Counted from the first letter of the stretch, positions 17,004 through 25,900 are shown. The stretch: 64,000 nt of DNA from Chersky-840 sp963848335 (GCA_963848335.1 CAWKDD010000006.1:124001-188000), one strand, 5' to 3'. Numbers and translations: made by a program. The notes: a model not told the origin generated them from the sequence alone.

Positions 17004-18200
17004 ATGCCGGGACCCCTCCACGGCCTCCGGGTGATCGACGTCGGCACCCGGATCGGCGCTCCGTTCTGTGCGGGGCTGCTCGGGGAATGGGGCGCCGAGG
17101 TCGTGAAAGTGGAGCAACCCGGGACCGGTGACTTCATGCGCGGCATCGGGCCCTTCGTCGACGGCTATTCGCTGTTCTGGGCCGTCGAGGGCCGGGGACG
17201 CAAGAGTGCCACGTGCGATCTGCGCCAGCCCGAGGGCCAGGACCTCTTCCGGCGCCTGGCGGCGACGGCGGACGTCGTGTGCGAGAACTTCCGGCCCGGC
17301 ACCATGGAGGAGTGGGGGATCGGCCCCGGCTCGCTCGACCCCGGCCTGGTGTTCGTGCGCATCAGCGCCTTCGGCCAGGACGGCCCGTACGCGGCGCGGC
17401 CCGGGCTCGACCGCCTCGGCGTCGCCTACGGCGGCCTGCTCAACCTGACCGGCGAGGCCGACCGACCCCCGGTTCGCCCCGGGGTCACCGTGGCCGACTA
17501 CCTGACCGGGGTGTTCGCCGCCGAGGCGGCCCTGGCCGCGCTGTACCGCAGGGACACGGCGCCGCGCCCGGGGGATCGCCAGGGCGCGGTGGTGGACGCG
17601 TCCCTGTACGGATCGGTGCTGCGCATCTTGGAATGGACGATCCCGGCCTACGACCGCGTCGGCACCGTACGGACCCGCGAGGGGAACAGGCTGTCGAACT
17701 CCGCGCCCCTCGACAACTACCCCACCGCGGACGGCAACTACGTGTGCGTGGTGGCGGGCGGCGACGCCAATTTCCGGCGGTTGTGTCGCGCCATGAGCCG
17801 CACCGACCTGCTCGAGGACCCCCGCTTCGCCACCTTGGCCGACCGCGCCCGAAACGGCGACACCATCAACGAGCTGGTGGCCCAGTGGACCTCGAGCCAG
17901 AGCGCGGTCGAGGTGGAGCAGGCGTGCATCGCCCACGACGTCCCCGTGGCCACCGCCTACAACGCCCGGGACATCGCGCTCGATCCCCACTTCGCGGCAC
18001 GCCGGGATCTCGTCACCGTGGACGACCCGGTGCTGGGGCCGCTGCGCCAGCAGGCGCCGTACCCGAGATTGGTGGGCGACGAGCAGCCCGTGCCCGCCGG
18101 CGCACCGGAACTGGGCGCGCACAACCGCCAGGTGTGGTGCGACCTCGTCGGCCTGGCGCCGGCGGAGCTCGAGGAGCTGCAGTCCAAGGGGATCGTGTGA
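17004..18200 (+). CDS. CaiB/BaiF family (class III) CoA-transferase
   Basis: 398 residues, single-domain class III CoA-transferase. N-terminal LHGLRVIDVGTRIGAPFCAG and WGAEVVKVEQPGTGDFMR are family hallmarks, GRGRKSATCDLRQPEGQDLF follows, and the likely catalytic Asp is in VTVADYLTGVFAAEAALAAL (about residue 167). C-terminal AHNRQVWCDLVGLAPAEL is typical. Enzymes of this class move CoA between dicarboxylic, aromatic or steroid acids, or act as racemase-like proteins. It starts ten bases after the crotonase stop, consistent with co-transcription. Confidence 0.92.
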   Translation: MPGPLHGLRVIDVGTRIGAPFCAGLLGEWGAEVVKVEQPGTGDFMRGIGPFVDGYSLFWAVEGRGRKSATCDLRQPEGQDLFRRLAATADVVCENFRPGTMEEWGIGPGSLDPGLVFVRISAFGQDGPYAARPGLDRLGVAYGGLLNLTGEADRPPVRPGVTVADYLTGVFAAEAALAALYRRDTAPRPGDRQGAVVDASLYGSVLRILEWTIPAYDRVGTVRTREGNRLSNSAPLDNYPTADGNYVCVVAGGDANFRRLCRAMSRTDLLEDPRFATLADRARNGDTINELVAQWTSSQSAVEVEQACIAHDVPVATAYNARDIALDPHFAARRDLVTVDDPVLGPLRQQAPYPRLVGDEQPVPAGAPELGAHNRQVWCDLVGLAPAELEELQSKGIV

Positions 18201-18365
18201 AGTGGAACGTGGGGCGGCCCGTTGTGCGGGCACGGAGCGAGCGAGGGGAACCGGGGAGCCATCGATGACAAGCATCGGATGGGGGCCAGGCGCATCAGCG
18301 TCGGTGTCGGTGAAGGCGTCACGGGCGGTGATGGCGCCGGTCGAGGGCGGCACGGAGAGTCCCTC

Positions 18366-19613
18366 GTGAGGGCGCTCGTGTTCGGCGCGCCCCCCGCGCC
18401 CGACGAGGCGCGACCCCAACCCACCGACGACCTCGAACGCATGCTGGCGTCGCTCCCATTCGGCCTCCACCAGGTCGAGGACGCCCGCCCGCCCCGGCCC
18501 GACTGGGTCGTGACCCGGCCCATCCTGTCGGGCATCTGCGGATCAGATGCCAAGCTCGTGCTCGGCGACTTCGGCGAGGGCGACGTCGACAACCCCATGT
18601 CGGCGTTCTCGTCGCTCCCCCACGTGCCGGGCCACGAGGTGGTGGCCGAGGTGGTCGAGCTCGGACCCGAGGCCGAGGGAGTGGAGGTGGGAGACCGCGT
18701 GGTGCTCAACCCGTGGCTCACGTGCGCACCGCGCGGCGTCGAACCGCTGTGCCCGGCGTGCCGAGCGGGGGACCTGAACCTGTGTTGGAGCTTCACCCGT
18801 GGCGCCCTGGGCCCGGGCGTCCACGTGGGGGTGACCACCGACGCCCCCGGCGCGTGGGCGGACCTCCTCGTCGCCCACGACTCCATGCTGATCCACGTCC
18901 CGCCCGAGGTTCCCGACACCCTGGCGGTGCTGGCGGACCCGTTCGCGGTGTCGATGCACGCCATCGTGCACCACCCGCCGCCCCCCGGCGGCAAGGCCCT
19001 CGTCTACGGCGCCGGCGCGCTCGGTGTCAGCAGCGTGGCCGCGTTGCGGGCGCTGTACCCCGACGTCGAGGTGGCCGTGGTGGCCCGCTTCCCCGCCCAG
19101 GCCGAGTTCGCCACCCGGCTCGGAGCCACCAAGGTGCTGGCCCACGAACCTCGCCTGGCTCTCGTCGAGGAGCTGGCGGCGTGGTCCGGCGGGGAGCTGC
19201 ACACCCCCTTCGCCGGACTGCCCATCGCCCACCCCGGCGGGATCGACGTCGTCTACGACACCGTGGCCCGGCCCGAGACCCTCGAGGTGGGGGTGCGCGT
19301 CCTGGCCGAGCGCGGCACCCTGGTCCAGAGCGGGGTGCACACACCGGGCCGATGGGAGTGGACGCCGGTGTACTTCAAAGAGCTCACCATCGCCGGCTCC
19401 AACGCTTTCGGCATCGAAGAGGTCGAGGGCGTACGCAAGCACGCCATCGCCCACTATCTCGACATGGCCGCCTCGGGGCGTGTGGACCTGAGCGGCATGC
19501 TCACGCACCGGTTCCCCCTCGAACGGTGGTGGGACGCCCTCAGGGTCATCGCCCGCCAGGACACGAGCGGAGCCATCAAAGTCGCCTTCGAGCCGTCCGC
19601 GACAAGTCGGTGA
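18366..19613 (+). CDS. Zinc-dependent medium-chain alcohol dehydrogenase
   Basis: MDR-family oxidoreductase of 415 residues. GTG 18366 has GGAGAG six bases upstream; earlier in-frame codons give a non-family leader. Zinc site: Cys in GICGSDAK and the His-Glu pair in HVPGHEVVAEV. A Cys cluster CPACRAGDLNLC matches a structural zinc lobe. Rossmann motif GAGALGVSSVAALRAL. It is unusually long between the zinc lobe and the Rossmann fold. The 165-base leader region (18201-18365) shows only small hairpins (GCCCG/CGGGC near 18220). TetR follows 16 bases downstream. Confidence 0.9.
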   Translation: MRALVFGAPPAPDEARPQPTDDLERMLASLPFGLHQVEDARPPRPDWVVTRPILSGICGSDAKLVLGDFGEGDVDNPMSAFSSLPHVPGHEVVAEVVELGPEAEGVEVGDRVVLNPWLTCAPRGVEPLCPACRAGDLNLCWSFTRGALGPGVHVGVTTDAPGAWADLLVAHDSMLIHVPPEVPDTLAVLADPFAVSMHAIVHHPPPPGGKALVYGAGALGVSSVAALRALYPDVEVAVVARFPAQAEFATRLGATKVLAHEPRLALVEELAAWSGGELHTPFAGLPIAHPGGIDVVYDTVARPETLEVGVRVLAERGTLVQSGVHTPGRWEWTPVYFKELTIAGSNAFGIEEVEGVRKHAIAHYLDMAASGRVDLSGMLTHRFPLERWWDALRVIARQDTSGAIKVAFEPSATSR

Positions 19614-19629
19614 CTACGATGCCCCAGGC

Positions 19630-20478
19630 ATGGGACCGGCCGACACGCCGAGCGCCCCGGCGAGGCCCGACCCGGTGAGCGCCCAGGGCGCGAAGAGCGG
19701 CACCAACGGCAAACGGGAGTCTTCACGCGGCCCCAAGGCGGGCGTGGCCGGAGAGCCCGCCAGCAAGCGCGCCCTGCGCACCCAGGGGCGCAAGACCATG
19801 CGCAAGCTCCTCGACGCGGCCATGGTCGTCTTCGCCCGGCGCGGGTACCACGCGGCGCGGGTCGACGACATCGTCAAGGTGGCACGCACCTCACACGGCA
19901 CGTTCTACCTGTACTTCTCCAACAAGGAGGACCTCCTGCGCGCCCTCGTGGGCGAGGCCGGCGACGTGGTCGCCGCGCTCGACGACGCGCTCGGGCCGGT
20001 GGGTCCCGACGAGGAGGGATGGCAGGAGCTGCGCGCCTGGATGGAGCGTTTCTCCGAGGCCTGGACGCGCTACGCCCCGGTGCTGCGCGCCTGGACGGAC
20101 CTGGTGATGAGCGACCCCGAATTGAGTGCCCAGGCGCACGTGGCCGCCGGAGGGGTGGCGCGGGCCCTGGCGGCGCGTATCGAGGGGGCCGGGCCGAACC
20201 CCGGCGTCGACGCCAACGCCGCGTCGGAGGCCGTGGTGGCGATGGTGGACCGGTTCCACCAGCTCCGCCTGTTCGCCCGGGAACCCGTCGACGCGTCGGC
20301 CCTCGACACCCTCACCACCTTGGTGCACCGGGGACTGTTCGGCGGCGGCCCTCCACCGTCCCATGTGCTTTCGAGAGCGCTCGGGGACGGGACCGGAGGC
20401 GGCACGGGGGACGGCACGGGGGATGGGACCGGAGACGGCAACGGAGCCGGCCGGGCTCCGAAGGGGACCCGCCGCTAG
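19630..20478 (+). CDS. TetR-family transcriptional regulator with Gly/Asp/Thr-rich tail
   Basis: DNA-binding domain near residues 50-100 (RKTMRKLLDAAMVVFARRGY, then ARTSHGTFYLYFSNKEDLL, the TetR recognition helix region), followed by an all-helical ligand domain to about residue 240. The N-terminus carries about 45 disordered, basic residues and the C-terminus a GDGTGGGTGDGTGDGTGDG repeat. The start is ATG 19630, though a later start is possible. Ligand and targets are unknown; it is one of two TetR genes here that could recognise the CTGAC-N6-GTCAG sites. It overlaps the convergent AhpD-like gene by four bases. Confidence 0.88.
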   Translation: MGPADTPSAPARPDPVSAQGAKSGTNGKRESSRGPKAGVAGEPASKRALRTQGRKTMRKLLDAAMVVFARRGYHAARVDDIVKVARTSHGTFYLYFSNKEDLLRALVGEAGDVVAALDDALGPVGPDEEGWQELRAWMERFSEAWTRYAPVLRAWTDLVMSDPELSAQAHVAAGGVARALAARIEGAGPNPGVDANAASEAVVAMVDRFHQLRLFAREPVDASALDTLTTLVHRGLFGGGPPPSHVLSRALGDGTGGGTGDGTGDGTGDGNGAGRAPKGTRR

Positions 20479-20876
20479 GCCGAGGGGCGGCGGCGCGACG
20501 CTTCGTCGTCGACGGCGGAGTGCCCACGCTCCCAACCGCGCCGGGCCCAGGGCAGGGCCTCGACCACCCGCAAGAGCCCGAACGCCGGCTCGGTCAGCAC
20601 GATGCTCCCGGCGATCTCCTCCCACGTGGCGCCCACCTCCGCCGCCAGCATGGCGTGGCGCTGGACTCCGGGAGGATTGCGCAGGATGACCGTGCACACC
20701 ATGCGGATGAGCTCGTGCGTCTTGCGGTCGGGGGCGCGCAGCGAGTCGATCTGTGCCAGCCAGGCGTTCTGGGCCTCGTGCAGGCCCGGCGCGAACGCGT
20801 GCAGCTCGGCTTCGAAGGGGAACACCCAGTCGTCGCCGGGACCGTTTTCGTCGTGCTCTGGTGCCTTGGGACTCAC
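20475..20876 (-). CDS. Carboxymuconolactone decarboxylase/AhpD-like protein
   Basis: 133 residues. I chose GTG 20876 because GGAGG lies seven bases upstream; an ATG at 20900 is the alternative. The core APDRKTHELIRMVCTVILRN followed by GVQRHAMLAAEVGATWEEIA matches the helical CMD/AhpD fold, but the CxxC-type redox pair of AhpD is reduced to a single Cys in MVCTVIL, so peroxidase activity is doubtful. A degradation-associated helper role is possible. It ends overlapping the convergent tetR. Confidence 0.75.
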   Translation of the reverse strand: MSPKAPEHDENGPGDDWVFPFEAELHAFAPGLHEAQNAWLAQIDSLRAPDRKTHELIRMVCTVILRNPPGVQRHAMLAAEVGATWEEIAGSIVLTEPAFGLLRVVEALPWARRGWERGHSAVDDEASRRRPSA

Positions 20877-20951
20877 CGCGTCACCTCCGTTCCCCAGCAT
20901 GACAGAGACCCCGGGCGCCGCCCAGGCGGGGCGCGAGCGGGGAACCACGGG

Positions 20952-20993
20952 TTCTGGCTTCAGGTTTCGGGTTTCCGGCTTCAGGTCAGGGCT
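20952..20993. repeat. 21-bp direct repeat around the kinase stop codon
   Basis: Copies beginning at 20952 and 20973 share GGCTTCAGGT. The kinase stop (minus strand) lies at 20988-20986 within the second copy. The 20877-20985 gap holds only this. Confidence 0.55.
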
Positions 20994-22428
20994 GAGGGCT
21001 GAACGCCAGGAACCGCGCGTAGCGCTCGGAGGCGGCCGCGGCCCAGCGCGCGTCGGGCTCGATCCGACGTCCCACCCGAGCCCATTGCTGGGCACCGTCG
21101 AGAGACGACTCGAGCCCGGCCGTCCAGCGCGCCATGTAGGCGGCACCCAGGGCGGAGCCCTCCGGTACACCCACGGTGTCGACGGGCAGGCCGTTGGCAT
21201 CGGCGACGCCCTGCATCCAGGGAAGGACGTGGGTGCCACCCCCGCTGGCCACGATGCGCCGGGCCACCACGCCGGCGCGGTCGAGCATGTGACGGATGAC
21301 GAATCCACTCGCTTCGTAGGCGGCGCGCTCCACCGACCCGGCGTCATGGGTCAGGTCCAGGTCGTGCAGGCCGGCCCGCAGCGTCGTGTCGTGGTACGGG
21401 GCGCGCTCACCACGGAGATAGGGCGTCCACACCGGCACACGCCCGGGGTCGCCACGGCGTCCTCCGGGTTCGGCACCCTCGGCCTCCTCTGCGTTCTTCG
21501 TACCCCCGGCGGGGGCTGCGGGATTGCGTCCCGGGCGGGGCGCGGCACCCTTCAACACGGCGCGGGCCCAGTCCACGAAGAGCGCTCCGGCATTGCTGGG
21601 ACCACCGACGAGGACCTTGCCGGCCACGGTGTGGGGCAGGGTCCACAGGCCGGGGGCTTCGATCCAGTCGTCGACCACGGCCCACACGATCAGCGTCGCC
21701 CCGAAGATGACGAGCACGTCCCCGGTGTGGGTGGCGCCCGAGACGATCTGGTCGCACAACGCGTCGACCGTCCCCGCCGCGAGCACGGCGTCGGTGCCCG
21801 TGACCGTCCCCGCAGGCTCCCCCATGTTGACGACGACGGGGAGCTGCTTCTCGGTCACGCCCAGATCGGCCAGCACCTCGGGGTTCCACCCGGTGCCCCT
21901 CCGCATCGAGCTCATGCAGATGGCGGTGCCCGTGTCGATGGCCGGCACGCGCCCCAGCGCGTAGTTGGCGACGGCCTGGGCGGGCCAGTAGCCGCGGGCC
22001 CCGGGGACCTGGTGCACGGCCCAGCGCACGAAACCCCCGGCGTCGGGCATGGCCGCGTCCAGGTCCCCCGGAGAAGCGTCGGGCCCTTGGTCCAGTGCGA
22101 ACTCCCGACCCCGGGCGTCGCCGTAGAGGAGACCGGGGGAACGGGGGATCCCCCTGCCGTCCACGGCAGCGAGAGAGGGCACCATGCTCGTGACGCACAC
22201 CCCGGCCAGGTCGGTCACACCCTGGGTCACCTGCGCCAGCGCACGCACCGGGCCTCGTCGCCAGGCCTGGCCGGCGTCGTGCTCGAGCTGGTCCGGGGCC
22301 GGGGTGATGAGCCGATGCGGGACGCGGGCGCGGGCCAGCACCGTGCCGGTCTCGTCGGCGGCGACGGCCTTCACGGCCGTGGTCCCGATATCGATGCCAA
22401 CGGTTACCGAACCTGACACGACCGTCAT
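20986..22428 (-). CDS. FGGY-family carbohydrate kinase
   Basis: 480 residues, close to the family norm. It phosphorylates a sugar or sugar acid with ATP. The N-terminal phosphate-1 motif TVGIDIGTTAVKAVAADETG and the C-terminal adenosine motif RRIVASGGGTHVLPWMQGVA are clear. An insertion rich in Pro/Ala/Glu lies near residues 305-335 (KNAEEAEGAEPGGRRGD). The start could be ATG 22428 or the GTG three codons on; ATG overlaps an operator-like palindrome. The divergent gene is a 2-hydroxyacid dehydrogenase, so the pair may process a sugar acid, set apart from the lipid genes around it. Confidence 0.9.
   Translation of the reverse strand: MTVVSGSVTVGIDIGTTAVKAVAADETGTVLARARVPHRLITPAPDQLEHDAGQAWRRGPVRALAQVTQGVTDLAGVCVTSMVPSLAAVDGRGIPRSPGLLYGDARGREFALDQGPDASPGDLDAAMPDAGGFVRWAVHQVPGARGYWPAQAVANYALGRVPAIDTGTAICMSSMRRGTGWNPEVLADLGVTEKQLPVVVNMGEPAGTVTGTDAVLAAGTVDALCDQIVSGATHTGDVLVIFGATLIVWAVVDDWIEAPGLWTLPHTVAGKVLVGGPSNAGALFVDWARAVLKGAAPRPGRNPAAPAGGTKNAEEAEGAEPGGRRGDPGRVPVWTPYLRGERAPYHDTTLRAGLHDLDLTHDAGSVERAAYEASGFVIRHMLDRAGVVARRIVASGGGTHVLPWMQGVADANGLPVDTVGVPEGSALGAAYMARWTAGLESSLDGAQQWARVGRRIEPDARWAAAASERYARFLAFSPQP
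22413..22428. promoter_or_regulatory. Operator-like palindrome CTGAC-ACGACC-GTCAT at the kinase start
   Basis: One mismatch from the CTGAC-N6-GTCAG pattern; it overlaps the first codons of the kinase and lies 44 bp before the divergent dehydrogenase start. Because it is partly coding it is the weakest member of the set. Confidence 0.35.
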
Positions 22429-22448
22429 GATTCGGCCATTATGAATGA

Positions 22449-22463
22449 CTTCGGCGGCCGAAG
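22449..22463 (+). promoter_or_regulatory. Small palindrome overlapping the dehydrogenase ribosome-binding site
   Basis: CTTCGG-CGG-CCGAAG; the right arm runs into AAGGAGG (22461-22467), the Shine-Dalgarno of the gene at 22472. It could be an operator or a hairpin that limits translation. Confidence 0.4.
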
Positions 22464-22471
22464 GAGGATCG

Positions 22472-23455
22472 ATGGATCGGACCCGCCCTCGGGCGCTCGT
22501 GACGACCCCGATACGGGGTCCCGGGGTCGACTTGTTGCACGAGCTCGCCGACCTCGTGATCGACCCCTGGATCGACCACGAACCCCTCCGCATCTACAAC
22601 GCCGAGCAGCTGGCGCAACGGGCCGCGGACGAGGGAGCCACCATCCTCATGGTGGAGGCCGATCGCTGTGCCGGGCCGGTGTTCGACCTGCCCCTGGTGG
22701 CGGTGGCGAGCACGCGCGGCGACCCCAACAACGTCGACGTGGAGGCGGCCACGGCGGCCGGTGTCCCGGTGCTGCGGGCCCCGGCCCGCAATGCCGACGC
22801 CGTGGCCGAGATCGGCGTGGCGCTGCTCTTCGCCGCAACCCGGGGCGTGCTGGAGGCGGATCGCGACGTCCGCGCCGGCGAGGTGTACAAGAACGGGACC
22901 ATCCCCTACCAGCGGTTCCGGGCCTGGCAGATGGCGGGGCGCACCGCCGGGCTGGTGGGTCTGGGCGCCGTCGGGCGCGCCCTTCGCTGGCGGCTCGAGG
23001 GCCTCGGCATGCACGTCGTGGCCTACGACCCCTACGCGGCGGACGCCACCCACAGCCTCGAGCAGCTCCTCGAGGTCGCCGACGTGGTGTCGCTGCACGC
23101 GCCCGTCACCGAGGAGACCGCCGGCATGATCGGGTCCGAGCAGTTCGCGGCCATGCGCGACGGCGTGGTCTTCCTCAACACGGCGCGCGCCCAGCTCCAC
23201 GACGGAGACGCCCTCGTCGACGCCCTGCGGTCGGGCAAGGTGAGCGCGGCGGGCCTGGACCACTTCGTGGGGGAGCACCTCCCTCCCGATCACCCGCTCA
23301 CGACGTTCCCGAACGTGGTGCTCACCCCGCACATCGGCGGCGCCACCTACGACACCGAGGTCAACCACACCCAGACCATCGCCGACGACCTGTGCCGCCT
23401 GCTGGCCGGGGCCACGCCGCGCAACATCGTCAACCCCGACGTCCTGAAGCACTGA
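22472..23455 (+). CDS. D-isomer specific 2-hydroxyacid dehydrogenase
   Basis: 327 residues. NAD(P)-binding Rossmann motif VGLGAVGRALRWRLEGLGM near residue 168, with YDPYAA ending the second strand. Catalytic triad of the family: Arg in FLNTARAQLHDGDAL, Glu in the AAGLDHFVGEHLPP region and His in LTPHIGGATYDTE. It reduces or oxidises a 2-keto/2-hydroxy acid. ATG 22472 follows AAGGAGG. Divergent from the FGGY kinase; the ACAD starts 23 bases downstream, which may be incidental read-through. Confidence 0.92.
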   Translation: MDRTRPRALVTTPIRGPGVDLLHELADLVIDPWIDHEPLRIYNAEQLAQRAADEGATILMVEADRCAGPVFDLPLVAVASTRGDPNNVDVEAATAAGVPVLRAPARNADAVAEIGVALLFAATRGVLEADRDVRAGEVYKNGTIPYQRFRAWQMAGRTAGLVGLGAVGRALRWRLEGLGMHVVAYDPYAADATHSLEQLLEVADVVSLHAPVTEETAGMIGSEQFAAMRDGVVFLNTARAQLHDGDALVDALRSGKVSAAGLDHFVGEHLPPDHPLTTFPNVVLTPHIGGATYDTEVNHTQTIADDLCRLLAGATPRNIVNPDVLKH

Positions 23456-23477
23456 CGTCCCGAGCATCGAGGGAACC

Positions 23478-24674
23478 GTGGACTTCTCCTATACCGCCGA
23501 GGACGACGCGTTCCGCGCCGAGCTGCGCCAGTGGCTCGACGCCAACCTGCCGGAGTTCATGGCATCGGGCGAGATCGGCGACGAGAACAACCCGGACCGC
23601 CGCACCATGCTGCGCCGCCAGGCCTGGCAGCGCTGCCTGCACGGGGGGCGGTGGGCGGCCATCAACTGGCCGAAATCCTGGGGTGGCCGGGAGGCCACCG
23701 TCATGCAGAACACCATCTACTCCGAGGAGATGGCACGGGCCAAGACCCCGGGCATCTACAACGCCAACGGCCTGTGGCAGATCGGGCCCATGATCCTGCG
23801 CTGGGGCACCGAGGAGCAGCAGCAGATGTGGCTCCCCGGGATCCTCAACGCCGATGTGCACTGGTGCCAGGGATTCACCGAACCCGAAGCGGGCTCCGAC
23901 CTCGCCAACCTGCGCACCCTGGCGGTGCTCGACGGTGACGAGTACGTCGTCACCGGTCGAAAGATCTGGATCTCCACCGCCCATCTCGCCAAGTGGGGCC
24001 TCTTCCTGGTGCGCACCGACCCCGGCGCCATCGAGCGCGGGGCCAAGCACGAGGGCATCACCGCCCTCATCATCGACATGGAGCTCCCCGGCATCGAGGT
24101 CAACGTCATCCGTGACATCACCGGCGGCGAGTTGTTCTGCGAGGTCAACTTCGACGGGGCCCGCGTACCCGCCGCCTACCGGCTCGGGGAGGAGAACCAG
24201 GGCTGGAACGTGGCCATGGGGACCCTCGCCAACGAGCGCGTCGGCACGTCGGGGCTGTCGGTGTCCATGCGCATCGAGCTCGACAACCTCATCGCCACCG
24301 CACGCCGGAACAACCCCGAAGCCCTCGACGACCCCGGGATCCGCGACCGGATCGCCCGGCTGTGGACCCAGCTCGAGCTCACCCGTCTCCTCAACGCCCG
24401 GGCACTGTCGAAGATCCTGAAGGGGGAGAAGAACTGGCCCGAGGTCCCCCTGGCCAAGCTGCAGTGGAGCTACCTGTCCCAGACCATCGCCGAGCTCGGC
24501 GTGGACATCCTGGGGGCGTCGGGGGTCCTCGCCCGCGGCGGCCCCGATGCCGTGGACAAGGGGCACTGGAGCCACAACTACGTGTGGCAGCGCTACACCT
24601 CGATCGGCGCGGGCACCACCGAGGTGCAGAAGAACATCATCGCCGACCGCGCCATCAAGATGCCCCGGCGCTGA
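23478..24674 (+). CDS. Acyl-CoA dehydrogenase
   Basis: 398 residues, complete ACAD. GTG 23478 follows GAGGGAACC. Motifs: QGFTEPEAGSDLANLRTLAV, TGRKIWISTAHLAKWGLFLV, ITGGELFCEVNFDGARVP, and YTSIGAGTTEVQKNIIADRA near the C-terminus. The opening MDFSYTAEDDAFRAELRQWL and the WPKSWGGREA segment match actinobacterial ACADs linked to branched or cyclic acids. Its promoter appears to be that of the upstream dehydrogenase. Confidence 0.93.
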   Translation: MDFSYTAEDDAFRAELRQWLDANLPEFMASGEIGDENNPDRRTMLRRQAWQRCLHGGRWAAINWPKSWGGREATVMQNTIYSEEMARAKTPGIYNANGLWQIGPMILRWGTEEQQQMWLPGILNADVHWCQGFTEPEAGSDLANLRTLAVLDGDEYVVTGRKIWISTAHLAKWGLFLVRTDPGAIERGAKHEGITALIIDMELPGIEVNVIRDITGGELFCEVNFDGARVPAAYRLGEENQGWNVAMGTLANERVGTSGLSVSMRIELDNLIATARRNNPEALDDPGIRDRIARLWTQLELTRLLNARALSKILKGEKNWPEVPLAKLQWSYLSQTIAELGVDILGASGVLARGGPDAVDKGHWSHNYVWQRYTSIGAGTTEVQKNIIADRAIKMPRR

Positions 24675-24709
24675 CCCCCGCGTTGGCGTCCATCCCGACG
24701 GTGGGCAAA

Positions 24710-24752
24710 TGTCACTTGCTACTTACGTAAGGATCTGCTTACACTCATCTCC
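24710..24752 (+). promoter_or_regulatory. A+T-rich promoter with CTTACGTAAG palindrome before arsR
   Basis: The stretch is conspicuously A+T-rich for this DNA. CTTACGTAAG (24722-24731) is a perfect 10-bp palindrome, and a half-site GCTTAC recurs at 24737. The palindrome begins 31 bases before the arsR GTG, the usual place for ArsR autoregulation. Confidence 0.6.
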
Positions 24753-25094
24753 GTGGACGCCGCCCTCCGAGCCATCGCCGAGCCTCATCGGCGCGAGATC
24801 CTCCGCCTGGTGGGCGACGACGAGCTCGCCGCCGGGGAGATCGCCGCCCACTTCGAGCTCAGCCGCCCCGCCGTCTCCCAGCATCTACGCGTCCTGGTGG
24901 ACGCCGGCCTCCTCGAGAGCCGCCGGGACGCCACCCGTGTCATCTACCGGGCCCGGCCCGAGGGGCTGGCCGAGCTGCGCGAATACCTCGAGGGGTTCTG
25001 GGACACCGGGCTGCGTCGCCTGAAGCGGGCGGTGGAGCAAGAGATGGCAGCAACGCCAGAGACGGAGGACACCGAACGTGCCAGCAGGCGATGA
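24753..25094 (+). CDS. ArsR-family winged-helix regulator
   Basis: 113 residues. Winged helix: IAEPHRREILRLVGDDELAA, then FELSRPAVSQHLRVLVDAGL (recognition helix) and LLESRRDATRVIYRARPEGL (wing). No metal-binding CxC is present, so it belongs to the ArsR proteins paired with SRPBCC genes rather than arsenic sensors. It overlaps the SRPBCC gene by 17 bases, which indicates translational coupling. Confidence 0.9.
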   Translation: MDAALRAIAEPHRREILRLVGDDELAAGEIAAHFELSRPAVSQHLRVLVDAGLLESRRDATRVIYRARPEGLAELREYLEGFWDTGLRRLKRAVEQEMAATPETEDTERASRR

Positions 25095-25521
25095 CGTCAT
25101 CGAACAGGAGATCCGCATCGCGGCGCCGCCCGAGGCCGTGTTCCCGTTCTTCACCGACCCCGACAAGATGCGGCGCTGGAAGGGCATCGAACACAAGATC
25201 GACCCCCGGCCCGGCGGCATCTACCGGGTCGACATGGACGGCTCCCACGTGGCGCGCGGCGAGTACGTCGAAGTGAGCCCCCCGCACCGCGTCACCTTCA
25301 CGTGGGGCTGGGAGGACCAGGGCAACCCCGTGCCCCCGGGGTCGAGCACCGTCGAGATCACCCTCACCCCCGACGGGGACGACACCATCGTGCGCCTCGT
25401 GCACCGGGGCCTTCCGCTCGAAGCCGTAGAGCCTCACGCCGCGGGCTGGCGTCACTACCTGGCCCGGCTCACCATCGCCGGAGCGGGCGGGGACCCCGGA
25501 CCGGACCGGGGGCCGGCGTAG
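25078..25521 (+). CDS. SRPBCC (AHSA1/START-like) domain protein
   Basis: 147 residues. IEQEIRIAAPPEAVFPFFTD and RPGGIYRVDMDGSHVARGEY, then HRVTFTWGWEDQGNPVPPGS, are signatures of the AHSA1/CalC-type hydrophobic-pocket fold. Typically a ligand-binding or stress protein co-transcribed with an ArsR repressor. GTG 25078 lies inside the end of arsR. Ligand unknown. Confidence 0.88.
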   Translation: MPAGDDVIEQEIRIAAPPEAVFPFFTDPDKMRRWKGIEHKIDPRPGGIYRVDMDGSHVARGEYVEVSPPHRVTFTWGWEDQGNPVPPGSSTVEITLTPDGDDTIVRLVHRGLPLEAVEPHAAGWRHYLARLTIAGAGGDPGPDRGPA

Positions 25522-25588
25522 GCCACGAGCCGCCGGTCCCATCAGGGGTCGGCAAGACCGATCAACGAAAAGAAAGGCAGGACACACG

Positions 25589-25900
25589 ATGGGAAAGTTC
25601 GTATTTCTGTACACGGGCGGCCAATCGAACGACACGCCCGAGGCCCAGCAGGCGGCCATGGATGCCTGGATGGGTTGGTTCGGCACCCTCGCTGACGACG
25701 TCGTCGACATGGGCAACCCCTTCGGCGCATCGAGCACGGTGTCGGGCGACGGGTCCAGCACCGACGGCGGCGCCAGCGGCATGGGCGGGTACTCCGTCAT
25801 CTCCGCCAACAGCCTGGCTGACGCGGCCGGCAAGGCCAAGGGCTGCCCGGTTCTCGCCGGCGGGGGGAGCGTCGAGGTCTACGAGGCCCTCGAGATGTGA
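25589..25900 (+). CDS. YCII/DGPF-domain family protein
   Basis: 103 residues, small alpha-beta protein opening MGKFVFLYTGGQ, then QAAMDAWMGWFGTLADDVVD, GGYSVISANSLADAAGKAKG and VEVYEALEM, the pattern of YCII-related proteins. It has a Gly/Ser-rich loop in the middle. Catalytic function of the family is mostly unproven. It completes a three-gene ArsR-SRPBCC-YCII set, a common actinobacterial grouping. Confidence 0.82.
   Translation: MGKFVFLYTGGQSNDTPEAQQAAMDAWMGWFGTLADDVVDMGNPFGASSTVSGDGSSTDGGASGMGGYSVISANSLADAAGKAKGCPVLAGGGSVEVYEALEM

Noticed and set aside
14934..18470. Minus-strand frame of 1178 codons opposite ACAD, crotonase and CaiB
   Set aside because: All three plus-strand proteins carry clear motifs and ribosome sites; the antisense frame has none.
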